From positions 1 through 24,891 of the IMG/VR virus record IMGVR_UViG_3300044675_003048: a stretch of DNA of 24,891 nt, one strand, 5' to 3'. Numbering within the stretch: the first letter of the stretch is position 1; each line of letters begins with the position of its first letter. Below are positions 18,908 through 24,891 of the stretch, in pieces. The notes below the pieces were generated by a model, which worked only from the letters and a program-made list of their open reading frames with translations, was not told the DNA's origin and did not search any database. This DNA is from a virus. The translations under genes were made by a program, and so were the position numbers.

Positions 18908-21207
18908 TGAAGATCGCCACTGGCGGTGAAAACAAGGGAAAAGTTAAAAATGTAGAGATCGCGTGGTCTGACCTATCTGCAAAGTTAACTACCCACGCGG
19001 TGGGTGACAAGGGTAAGAAGTTCTTTGTAGGTGGTCACTTCCAGCGTGATGTTAGAGAGGATTCTGAGCTAATAGCTCGAACGCTCTTGACGTTCGATGT
19101 CGATAACGCGGGTATGACGCTGGACAACATCGAGTATCTTTTGACGATGAACCTCGACTGCGCTTTCGCTGCTTACTCCACGCATAGCCACACTGTGGCC
19201 TCCCCTCGACTGCGAATAGTCATACCTCTCTCCCGTGAGGTCACAGGCGATGAGTACCGCGTACTTTCTCGCTCTGTGGGTGCTAGTCTTGGCATACCTC
19301 TGGATGAGTGCAGCTTCAAGCCTAATCAGCTTATGTACACTCCATCGATGGTTGCTGGTGCTGACGTATGGTCAATGCTGGGTGAGGGTGAGTTCTATCC
19401 CGTCCCTGACTTTATAGCTACACCAAAAGTTAAGGAGCTGGATGACCTCTCCGCGATGGTTGCAGCGTTACCCCTAGACATAACGGATGTAGAGGTAGAT
19501 GCAACGCTGTCAGCATACCCCGCTACCGGGCTGGACTATGACGCATGGCTCAAGTGTGGCATGGCGCTCTACCATCAGTTCTTAGGCTCTAAGGTGGGCT
19601 TTGCTCGGTGGGTGGCGTGGTCTAAGCTCGATGCTGAACGCTTTGATGATGGCGAGATGAAGGCTAAGTGGAAGTCCTTTGGTGGTAGTGATAAGCCAGT
19701 CACGATGGCTAGTATTATCTACCACGTTAAGCAGGCAGGGGGAGTTGTATCAACTGCAAAGGGTTGGCTTGAGCAAATTGATGCTTGTGAGGATAAACAC
19801 GCGCTTGAGAAGCTGGTGCAGTTCAAAATATCTGCCGACAAGACCATAGGGGCGGTGGATCAGGCTGGGTTAGAGATAGCAGTAAAGACCAAATTCTCTG
19901 AGTTCGGCGTAGTTCTACGCGCTGATCCATTGCGTAAGTTGTTCAAGCCAAAACACAAACGGGCATTGCCTGATATTAGTGGGAGTGAATTGCCGCTGGA
20001 AACCATAGGTAATCTCAGGGCCGTTGCTGATAACTGCAATGTTACGATCAGATACAACGTCATCAAGAAGGAAGATGAAATTCTAATACCTGACGCGGGT
20101 TGGTCAATTGACAATGGCAAGACTGCTTCAATAACGTGGCTACAGTCTGAGTGCCACAAGGTCGAGATGCGAACCGCCAATATAAAAAACTTTGTAACCC
20201 TGCTGGCTGATAGTAACCAGTTCAATCCCGTGACCGAATGGATTAATTCAAAGCAGTGGGATGGTGTTTCAAGAATTGATGCTTTTTACGATACGGTTCA
20301 AGAGGATACCGATAAATGCTCTGCCAAGATGAAACGTATCGTAATGTTGCGCTGGGCGGTGTCTGCTATTGCAGCGGCGTTTAGTCCTAATGGCATTATG
20401 GCTCGTGGTGTGTTGGTATTTCAAGGTGTGCAATACTCTGGCAAGACGCGGTGGATTGATGCGCTTGCACCAAAGGACATGGAATTAATTAAAACAGGTA
20501 GAGCATTGAATGTTCACGATAAGGACTCGGTTAAGCAGATAGTTTCCTCTTGGATCAGTGAGTTAGGTGAATTAGATGCTACGTTCAAGAAGTCTGACAT
20601 TGCCGCACTAAAGGCGTTCATCACATCGGACACGGACGAATTGCGTAGACCTTATGCCGCTGCCGAAAGCCGCTACGCTAGGCGTACAGTATTTGCGGCC
20701 TCTGTGAATGAGTCAAAGTTCTTGCAGGACGATACGGGTAATAGTAGGTTTTGGGTTATCCCAATTGTTTCAATTAATCACGCCCACGAGTTAGATATGC
20801 AGCAGGTGTGGGCTGAGTTTTATGTGTTGTGGAAGGGTGGCGAAAAGCACTATTTAACTAATTCAGAAATGGCAATGCTCAATGGACATAATGAAAGTTT
20901 TACCGCCCCTGAACCTATTTTTGAGATGGTTTCCAGTCACCTTGACTGGGCTAATTTTGACCCTAACGACTGCCGATGGATGCAAACGAGTGATGTTTTG
21001 AGGTGGATAGGTAAGGAAAATCCGTCAAAATTTGAAACAATTGTGGGGGGTAGAGCAATTCAAAAAATGAACGGGGGTATGCAAAGAAAGAGTCATGGAA
21101 AGTTACTTTCGGCAGTTCCCAATGAAAAACTCTCAATTGAGGTTCATAATTTTGACAAACTTGGTAATACTTCCAGTGAGGGGGGATATGAATCTATCCC
21201 CTTTTAG
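18907..21207 (+). CDS. Bifunctional primase-helicase (primpol, PriCT_2 and VapE-like ATPase)
   Basis: A 766-residue replication protein; ATG at 18907 follows AAGAAGG. N-terminal primase-like domain: LTFDVDN (metal-binding D64/D66), THSHTVASPRLRIVIPL (about 92-108) and KPNQLMYTPS. Middle: PriCT_2-like LDYDAWLKCGMALYHQF ... FDDGEMKAKWKSF. C-terminal superfamily 3-type VapE ATPase: Walker A in GVQYSGKTRW, Walker B in SWISELGELD, and the arginine-finger region DDTGNSRFWVI. It should make primers and unwind DNA at the fork for the family B polymerase encoded on the other arm. Being co-transcribed with the repressor ties replication start to the promoter switch. Confidence 0.9.
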   Translation: MKIATGGENKGKVKNVEIAWSDLSAKLTTHAVGDKGKKFFVGGHFQRDVREDSELIARTLLTFDVDNAGMTLDNIEYLLTMNLDCAFAAYSTHSHTVASPRLRIVIPLSREVTGDEYRVLSRSVGASLGIPLDECSFKPNQLMYTPSMVAGADVWSMLGEGEFYPVPDFIATPKVKELDDLSAMVAALPLDITDVEVDATLSAYPATGLDYDAWLKCGMALYHQFLGSKVGFARWVAWSKLDAERFDDGEMKAKWKSFGGSDKPVTMASIIYHVKQAGGVVSTAKGWLEQIDACEDKHALEKLVQFKISADKTIGAVDQAGLEIAVKTKFSEFGVVLRADPLRKLFKPKHKRALPDISGSELPLETIGNLRAVADNCNVTIRYNVIKKEDEILIPDAGWSIDNGKTASITWLQSECHKVEMRTANIKNFVTLLADSNQFNPVTEWINSKQWDGVSRIDAFYDTVQEDTDKCSAKMKRIVMLRWAVSAIAAAFSPNGIMARGVLVFQGVQYSGKTRWIDALAPKDMELIKTGRALNVHDKDSVKQIVSSWISELGELDATFKKSDIAALKAFITSDTDELRRPYAAAESRYARRTVFAASVNESKFLQDDTGNSRFWVIPIVSINHAHELDMQQVWAEFYVLWKGGEKHYLTNSEMAMLNGHNESFTAPEPIFEMVSSHLDWANFDPNDCRWMQTSDVLRWIGKENPSKFETIVGGRAIQKMNGGMQRKSHGKLLSAVPNEKLSIEVHNFDKLGNTSSEGGYESIPF

Positions 21208-21213
21208 GGTCAT

Positions 21214-21288
21214 TTACCCCCGCATATACCCCACCCTTACCTCCAGTAGTGGTAAGGGTTTGGAGCATAGGGGGTAATAGGGGGTAAT
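21214..21288. repeat. Structured region with repeated TTACCCCC boxes
   Basis: The octamer TTACCCCC occurs at 21214-21221, and its complement GGGGGTAA at 21270-21277 and 21280-21287, the latter in two tandem copies of the 10-mer agggggtaat. The boxes flank an inner hairpin (21233-21259), so nested stems can form. This is the first part of a 283-base gene-free stretch (21208-21490). It could be an origin, protein-binding site or transcription control region. Confidence 0.7.
21233..21259 (+). terminator. Hairpin after the primase gene, possible terminator
   Basis: A perfect 9-bp stem, ACCCTTACC at 21233-21241 and GGTAAGGGT at 21251-21259, closes a 9-base loop. Only TTT follows, so if it terminates the early rightward transcript it is moderate in strength. 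It is 25 bases after the primase stop. Confidence 0.5.
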
Positions 21289-21333
21289 AGAAAGTTAGTA
21301 TAAACTTATATAGGGAATAGGAACTTGGGTATT

Positions 21334-21345
21334 GGTATATATACC
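21334..21345. repeat. 12-bp perfect palindrome GGTATATATACC
   Basis: A perfect palindrome in the gene-free control stretch, just upstream of CCTATAGGGAG (21350-21360). It may be an operator or an easily melted site. The sequence is certain, the function is not. Confidence 0.5.
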
Positions 21346-21410
21346 TCTTCCTATAGGGAGTTTGAAAATGGGTACTACCCCCACCCCCACTACCCCCCGT
21401 GATAAAAAAC

Positions 21411-21438
21411 TTGACATATATTATAGAAGGATTAATAT
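21411..21438 (+). promoter_or_regulatory. Sigma70-like promoter before the small-gene/terminase block
   Basis: A consensus -35 TTGACA at 21411-21416 is followed after 16 bases by TAATAT (21433-21438), 4 of 6 matches to the -10. It lies about 55 bases before the membrane-protein gene at 21491 and is the best promoter candidate for the rightward block that leads into the terminase genes. Confidence 0.6.
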
Positions 21439-21490
21439 CTTAGTTATCGAGGTCACTGGGACTGAGAGATCACAAATCTGGAGATGCAAA

Positions 21491-21616
21491 ATGAGCAAAT
21501 ATGACGAGTTCTTCCCGCGCCAAAAGCGACCACCATTCGAGCCTACACCTTGGCTCGTAATAATTATTGTGGTGATGGCGATTGCCTTCACTTCGTACCT
21601 CTCTCAATCTTGCTAG
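21491..21616 (+). CDS. Small single-span membrane protein (41 aa)
   Basis: A 41-residue protein, MSKYDEFFPRQKRPPFEPTP followed by one hydrophobic span (WLVIIIVVMAIAFTSYL) and SQSC. GGAG 7 bases upstream of 21491 supports this start. A longer version from the ATG at 21368 also has a GGGAG at good distance and would add 41 residues of unremarkable sequence covering the promoter at 21411; I prefer the shorter form. Function unknown. It heads a run of small closely spaced genes before the terminase. Confidence 0.55.
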   Translation: MSKYDEFFPRQKRPPFEPTPWLVIIIVVMAIAFTSYLSQSC

Positions 21617-21625
21617 GAGCATAAA

Positions 21626-21877
21626 ATGGATTTTATCGAAATTACAGCGTTTCAAGTTGGAGCAGCTAGGTTGGTCATTAGCTTTTCCCGAGCAGACAAT
21701 GAAACCAAAAGGAATCTGCTGGACTCCTACACGGCAATCGTCAGGGAGTATGAGGAAGCCTTGTACCACAGCCGAGAGCAAGAACAGAATCAGGGCTTGG
21801 ACGAGGTGGAGTTGGATCAGTATTTAGACGATCCGCGTCATGGACAGGCAGAACCATTAAACAGAGGTGACTTCTAA
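21626..21877 (+). CDS. Hypothetical small acidic protein (83 aa)
   Basis: An 83-residue protein starting MDFIEITAFQVGAARLVISF with TAGGAG 8 bases upstream. The middle is helical (ADNETKRNLLDSYTAIVREY) and the C-terminus is acidic and polar (DEVELDQYLDDPRHGQ). No known domain is recognised. The stop shares a base with the next ATG (TAATG). A neighbouring frame (21582-21827) lacks support and is a shadow. Confidence 0.65.
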   Translation: MDFIEITAFQVGAARLVISFSRADNETKRNLLDSYTAIVREYEEALYHSREQEQNQGLDEVELDQYLDDPRHGQAEPLNRGDF

Positions 21878-22107
21878 TGAACTCTAACTACGATACTAGC
21901 CCTAGAACGCTCAGAGAGGGCGTAGAACGCAATAAGTCTCACGATGGATACCTACCCTACCTAAATGCACCCCGAGGGCTTGTAGGAGGCTACAGGTCGT
22001 CTACATGGCAAGATGACGATAGGGCTTTCCTTTTGTGGGTCAAGGTTGTGGTAGTTGCTACCGTTGGTGGGTTGGTTACTCTTATTGCGGTGGTGGCAAA
22101 TGGCTAA
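21877..22107 (+). CDS. Hypothetical protein with C-terminal membrane span (76 aa)
   Basis: A 76-residue protein with a polar N-terminal half (NSNYDTSPRTLREGVERNKS, YLPYLNAPRGLVGGYRSS) and a hydrophobic C-terminal segment (about 53-74; LLWVKVVVVATVGGLVTLIA). It is probably anchored in the inner membrane with the N-terminus in the cytoplasm. It overlaps the previous gene (TAATG) and the next by 8 bases. Function not recognised. Confidence 0.6.
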   Translation: MNSNYDTSPRTLREGVERNKSHDGYLPYLNAPRGLVGGYRSSTWQDDDRAFLLWVKVVVVATVGGLVTLIAVVANG

Positions 22108-22318
22108 GGCGGTCTCGAGTATTCGACTACTAATCTCAAACACTCAAGGGCTTATCACCCTGTCGCAAATCAAAAAAATACTTGACTTAACCTCTGCGGA
22201 GATTAGCATGGCAGTTGCCTACCTATATCGGCAGGGTTCGGTAGATCGAATCAAGATAGACAATGAGGGTGCTGGGCCTAGCCAAGTCTGGGCCTATCAG
22301 CACAAGAGCAGATTATGA
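22100..22318 (+). CDS. Winged-helix-like small DNA-binding protein (72 aa)
   Basis: A 72-residue protein, MAKAVSSIRLLISNTQGLIT, then LSQIKKILDLTSAEISMAVA and YLYRQGSVDRIKID, with a final GPSQVWAYQHKSRL. The order helix, helix-turn-helix (QIKKILDLTSAEISMAVAYL), then a beta wing matches a winged helix such as those in small phage regulators. Start at 22100 overlaps the preceding stop by 8 bases; a longer frame from 22055 has no ribosome site. It may regulate the terminase/late block. Function inferred from fold alone. Confidence 0.65.
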   Translation: MAKAVSSIRLLISNTQGLITLSQIKKILDLTSAEISMAVAYLYRQGSVDRIKIDNEGAGPSQVWAYQHKSRL

Positions 22319-22512
22319 TTAGAATGGTGCGAACACACGCAGGCTACGCAATGCACGAGATTGTATGTGATTCCAATGGAGTGCCAGTCAGCAGCTTTCC
22401 AGCTACCATTCAAGGTATGACAAGATTAGACGCTATAAAATACTTGGGCGATGTGATAGAAGCAGCTAAACTCCCAGCTATTAGACTCAATGAAATACGC
22501 ACTGCACATTAA
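22315..22512 (+). CDS. Hypothetical protein (65 aa)
   Basis: A 65-residue protein whose ATG overlaps the preceding stop (ATGA). Sequence features: MIRMVRTHAGYAMHEIVCDS, a short loop NGVPVSSFPATI, then a helix MTRLDAIKYLGDVIEAAKLP. No motif that I recognise. Its coding sequence overlaps the next small gene by 23 bases. Confidence 0.55.
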   Translation: MIRMVRTHAGYAMHEIVCDSNGVPVSSFPATIQGMTRLDAIKYLGDVIEAAKLPAIRLNEIRTAH

Positions 22513-22615
22513 TCATCCTGTAAAATCAGGAGATTGCGATCTTTGTGGTCGCTATAGTAGCAAGTTAATTCACGGTGTATGCTTGCCGTGTCGATTAAAA
22601 TTTAAGCAAAAATAA
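22490..22615 (+). CDS. Tiny zinc-finger-like protein (41 aa)
   Basis: A 41-residue frame from 22490, starting MKYALHINHPVKSGDCDLCG and ending PCRLKFKQK. It has two CxxC pairs, C16-x2-C19 and C31-x2-C34, at zinc-ribbon spacing, and a basic tail. No clear ribosome site is present, so translation may be coupled to the overlapping upstream gene. The paired cysteines make a chance frame unlikely. It fills the gap before the small terminase gene. Confidence 0.6.
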   Translation: MKYALHINHPVKSGDCDLCGRYSSKLIHGVCLPCRLKFKQK

Positions 22616-22624
22616 GCGAGATAT

Positions 22625-22924
22625 ATGATGGTCATTAAAAAACCAAGTAAAACTGGTAGAAAGGCTGGCCCGGGTAGGCCAAAAGGATTGGTTAACAAGT
22701 CCACAGCCAACGCTAGAGAGGCTATTGCCCGGTTTGTTGATGGTAATGCTCATCGAGTGCAGGAATGGCTAGACCTGATCGCTGAGACCAAAGGCCCTCT
22801 GGTAGCATTCCAGTGTTACACCGACATGATCGAGTATCATGTACCAAAATTGAGCCGCACAGAACTCACTGGCAAGGATGAAGGGCCAGTTCAGATGGTG
22901 ATTAAGTGGAAACCAACGAAATAG
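22625..22924 (+). CDS. Small terminase subunit candidate
   Basis: A 99-residue basic protein just before TerL. The N-terminus is rich in Lys, Gly and Pro (KTGRKAGPGRPKGLVNKSTA), an AT-hook-like GRPKG stretch seen in phage packaging and DUF5681-like proteins. A helical body follows (NAREAIARFVDGNAHRVQEW, LIAETKGPLVAFQCYTDMIE). The C-terminus has PKLSRTELTGKDEGPVQM, common at the end of small terminases. It probably recognises phage DNA and loads TerL. Two ATGs at 22625 and 22628 are both possible. It overlaps the TerL start by 19 bases. Confidence 0.75.
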   Translation: MMVIKKPSKTGRKAGPGRPKGLVNKSTANAREAIARFVDGNAHRVQEWLDLIAETKGPLVAFQCYTDMIEYHVPKLSRTELTGKDEGPVQMVIKWKPTK

Positions 22925-24243
22925 AGCTTGATTACGAGCCAAGGCGGGCGTTCATGCCGTTCCATGAGAGGACGGAACGCTGGGCCTGCCTAGTGGCCCA
23001 CAGGCGCGCAGGTAAGACAGTCGCAGCTGTGAACGAGCTAATTCGTGCTGCCGCTGTCTGTGCGTCTGCTATGCCCCTATTCGCATACATAGCACCATAC
23101 CGCAGTCAGGCCAAGTCCGTAGCGTGGGAATACCTCAAGCATTACGCACGACCAATACTTGCATCAGTCAATGAGTCCGACCTTTATGTAGACCTAGTCA
23201 ATGGCGCTAGGATAAGGCTATTTGGGGCCGATAACGCTGATGCCATGAGAGGTTTGGGATTTGATGGGCTGTTCCTAGATGAGTACGCTGATTTCAAGCC
23301 TAGCGTCTGGGGATCAATTCTGCGTCCAGCACTCAGTGACAAGCAAGGCTGGTGCGTCTTTAGCGGTACTCCGAAGGGTAAGAATCAGTTTTGGGACATC
23401 TACAGCACAGCTCAGAGAATACCTAGCGAGTGGTTCTGCTTGGAGCTACCTGCATCGGTCAGCAAGCTATTGCCAGAGGGTGAGCTGTCGGCTGCTAAAG
23501 CTCAACTATCACCTGACCAGTATATGCAGGAGTACGAATGCTCATTCGAGGCCGCTATCCTTGGCGCGTACTACGGTACAGAGATGCGTGAGGCTACAGA
23601 GCAAGGGCGCGTCACCAAAGTCAATTACGACAATAACGTGCCTGTCCATACTGCATTCGATCTTGGTTATAGAGATGATACGGCAGTCTGGTTTTATCAA
23701 GTAATTCGCGATGAAGTACATATAATTGATTATTACGCCGTTTCTGGTGCTAATATTGATGAAATTGCTGCAAATATCCTGTCAAGGCCGTATAATTTCG
23801 GTAAGCACTATTTACCTCATGATGCTAGAGCTAAGACTCTGGCGGCTGCTGGTAAGTCAGTAATTGAGCAATTAGCGGTACATTTTGGCATCAATAGCCT
23901 AGCTATCGTGCCAGATCTGTCAGTGCAAGACGGTATACAGGCTGTTCGTAAAGTCTTGCCGCAGTGCTGGTTTGATGCAGACAAGTGCAGTGAAGGTATC
24001 GAGGCTTTACGTCAGTACCAACGAGAGTATGATGAGGACAAGAAGGCGTTTCGGCAGACACCAAGACATGACTGGTGTTCTCATCCGGCAGACGCTTTCC
24101 GAATGTTATCAATAGCATGGCGGTCAGAGCCAAGAGTCAGACAACCTGATACGGCTAAACCGCTGATGGTAGGAGAGCAAAACACAGCAACTTTGAACGA
24201 TGTGTGGGCGCAAGCAAATCAACCTAAGAGAGGCAGAATATGA
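22906..24243 (+). CDS. terL: Terminase large subunit
   Basis: A 445-residue packaging motor. ATPase: adenine-binding YEPRRAFMPFH (residues 10-20), Walker A HRRAGKT (32-38), Walker B GLFLDEYADF (121-130), coupling motif SGTPKGKNQFW (about 153-163). Nuclease: AFDLGYRDDTAVW (about 245-257), a central HDARAKTLAAAGKSV and the C-terminal HPADAF. It pumps DNA into the procapsid and cuts it. The GTG at 22906 is taken as start because the YxPRxxFxPFH stretch belongs to the family; an ATG at 22954 would cut it off. The stop overlaps the next ATG (ATGA). Confidence 0.93.
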   Translation: METNEIELDYEPRRAFMPFHERTERWACLVAHRRAGKTVAAVNELIRAAAVCASAMPLFAYIAPYRSQAKSVAWEYLKHYARPILASVNESDLYVDLVNGARIRLFGADNADAMRGLGFDGLFLDEYADFKPSVWGSILRPALSDKQGWCVFSGTPKGKNQFWDIYSTAQRIPSEWFCLELPASVSKLLPEGELSAAKAQLSPDQYMQEYECSFEAAILGAYYGTEMREATEQGRVTKVNYDNNVPVHTAFDLGYRDDTAVWFYQVIRDEVHIIDYYAVSGANIDEIAANILSRPYNFGKHYLPHDARAKTLAAAGKSVIEQLAVHFGINSLAIVPDLSVQDGIQAVRKVLPQCWFDADKCSEGIEALRQYQREYDEDKKAFRQTPRHDWCSHPADAFRMLSIAWRSEPRVRQPDTAKPLMVGEQNTATLNDVWAQANQPKRGRI

Positions 24244-24560
24244 GCATACAATCACCATTTAGATACCAATCCGAACACGTTGCAGCAAGTCAAACAGCAC
24301 AAGTTCTAGGCGGCACAGGCGCAATCGGTGACTACATCCACAGACTAATATGTACAGTCACCACCGCTGCTACAGGCAATGTAGTTCTGGTAGACGGAAC
24401 AGGCGTAGGCATATTGACCCATACAGTGCTACCTGCATCATGCGGCACAGGTATCAATGTCTACAATATCGAGATCAACGCTGCATCTACTACTGGTGCA
24501 TGGAAAGTAACGACAGGAGCAGGTGTTGAGGTTATGGCTGTAGGCATATTCTCAGCATAA
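24240..24560 (+). CDS. Hypothetical virion-associated protein (106 aa)
   Basis: A 106-residue, beta-rich, Thr/Gly/Val-rich protein: SEHVAASQTAQVLGGTGAIG, DYIHRLICTVTTAATGNVVL, and a C-terminal TGAGVEVMAVGIFSA. No enzyme motif or signal peptide. The small beta-sandwich look and the position right after TerL suit a head decoration or connector-associated protein, as found in some podovirus-like phages. It starts inside the TerL stop (ATGA) and ends with a TAATG link to the next gene. Function is inferred only weakly. Confidence 0.6.
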   Translation: MSIQSPFRYQSEHVAASQTAQVLGGTGAIGDYIHRLICTVTTAATGNVVLVDGTGVGILTHTVLPASCGTGINVYNIEINAASTTGAWKVTTGAGVEVMAVGIFSA

Positions 24561-24891
24561 TGCCTAGTCCTAAACAATACGCAGAAGGTCTGAAAGCTAG
24601 AGACAAGGTATATGGGTATGAGATACGCGACCCATCTGAGTCTGAGAATACATACTTTAAGCAAAACCCTAACGTAACAGGCATGGCTGCTGATGACGGT
24701 AGAATCATATTGAACTCCTTTAGCGGCATGAGTCCTGAGAGCCAGAGGAGCGTTGCTGGTAATGAGGCTACAAGGCTGTACATGAGAGACAAGGGTTACA
24801 AATTCGACTTTCCTGTACCGCAAGCCAGTCAAGCACCGTTTAAGGGTACTGTATATGCAGACCCAGAGAACTTACACCATTTGCAAAGCAC
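24560..24891 (+). CDS. Unidentified protein, truncated by the window end
   Basis: An open frame from the ATG at 24560 (TAATG overlap with the previous stop) runs to the last base, 110 complete codons, and continues past the window. It starts MPSPKQYAEGLKARDKVYGY, has NPNVTGMAADDGRIILNSFS in the middle and a helical SPESQRSVAGNEATRLYMRD stretch, then FDFPVPQASQAPF. I do not recognise it. Being in the TerL operon, it is likely a packaging or virion gene. Confidence 0.65.
   Translation, partial: MPSPKQYAEGLKARDKVYGYEIRDPSESENTYFKQNPNVTGMAADDGRIILNSFSGMSPESQRSVAGNEATRLYMRDKGYKFDFPVPQASQAPFKGTVYADPENLHHLQS

Noticed and set aside
24461-24832. Leftward frames at the right end (24461-24832 and 24532-24792)
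   Set aside because: They oppose a continuous rightward gene chain with stop/start overlaps at 24240 and 24560; no ribosome sites or domains.
1-24891. tRNA genes and CRISPR arrays
   Set aside because: No cloverleaf-like sequence with a CCA-type acceptor and TTC loop was recognised in gaps, and the repeats found are not regularly spaced with unique spacers.

Overview
The window is part of a tailed double-stranded DNA bacteriophage genome. It has a terminase pair, a run of virion proteins, tail-fibre cassettes, a holin/endolysin/spanin lysis block and a phage replication module, and no bacterial housekeeping genes. A nested Rz/Rz1-type spanin pair points to a Gram-negative host. The glutamine- and alanine/glycine-rich proteins ahead of the fibres look like the ejected internal proteins of short-tailed (podovirus-like) phages, but no portal, capsid or tail-tube gene is visible here, so the morphotype is inferred. 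No integrase, reverse transcriptase, tRNA or CRISPR array was found. The ends of the window cut genes at both sides.

Layout. (1) 1-5223, rightward: virion/ejection-type proteins with a PAPS-reductase-like (SGGKDS) ATPase gene between them. (2) 5220-10474, rightward: four fibre-like proteins with two or three small tail-assembly proteins and a NUMOD/HNH endonuclease gene between the cassettes. (3) 10471-11961, rightward: three small membrane proteins (holin candidates), an M15 peptidase endolysin, an Rz-like protein, and an Rz1-like lipoprotein nested inside Rz in another frame. (4) 11994-18580, leftward: the early operon, read from right to left as a small protein, DUF2800 nuclease-like protein, DUF2815 ssDNA-binding protein, a terminator, family B DNA polymerase, VRR-NUC nuclease, SNF2-type helicase, a DNA-binding-like protein, a tiny membrane peptide, a SleB-type cell-wall hydrolase and a zinc-ribbon protein. 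(5) 18603-18678: a perfect 33-bp inverted repeat carrying two mirror-image promoters. (6) 18698-21207, rightward: Cro/YdaS-like repressor and a primase-helicase. (7) 21208-21490: a gene-free, structured, C/G-tract-rich stretch with a sigma70-like promoter. (8) 21491-24891, rightward: small accessory proteins, a probable small terminase, large terminase (TerL), and two unassigned genes, the last one cut by the window end.

Working model: the mirror promoters at 18.6 kb fire back to back, sending one transcript left through polymerase, nucleases and helicase, and the other right through the repressor and primase. The repressor probably binds the inverted repeat and balances both arms. Rightward transcription beyond the 21.2-21.4 kb control region would then supply packaging, virion and lysis genes. 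Genes are packed tightly, with ATGA, TAATG and TTGA stop/start overlaps at most junctions, so translation is probably coupled.
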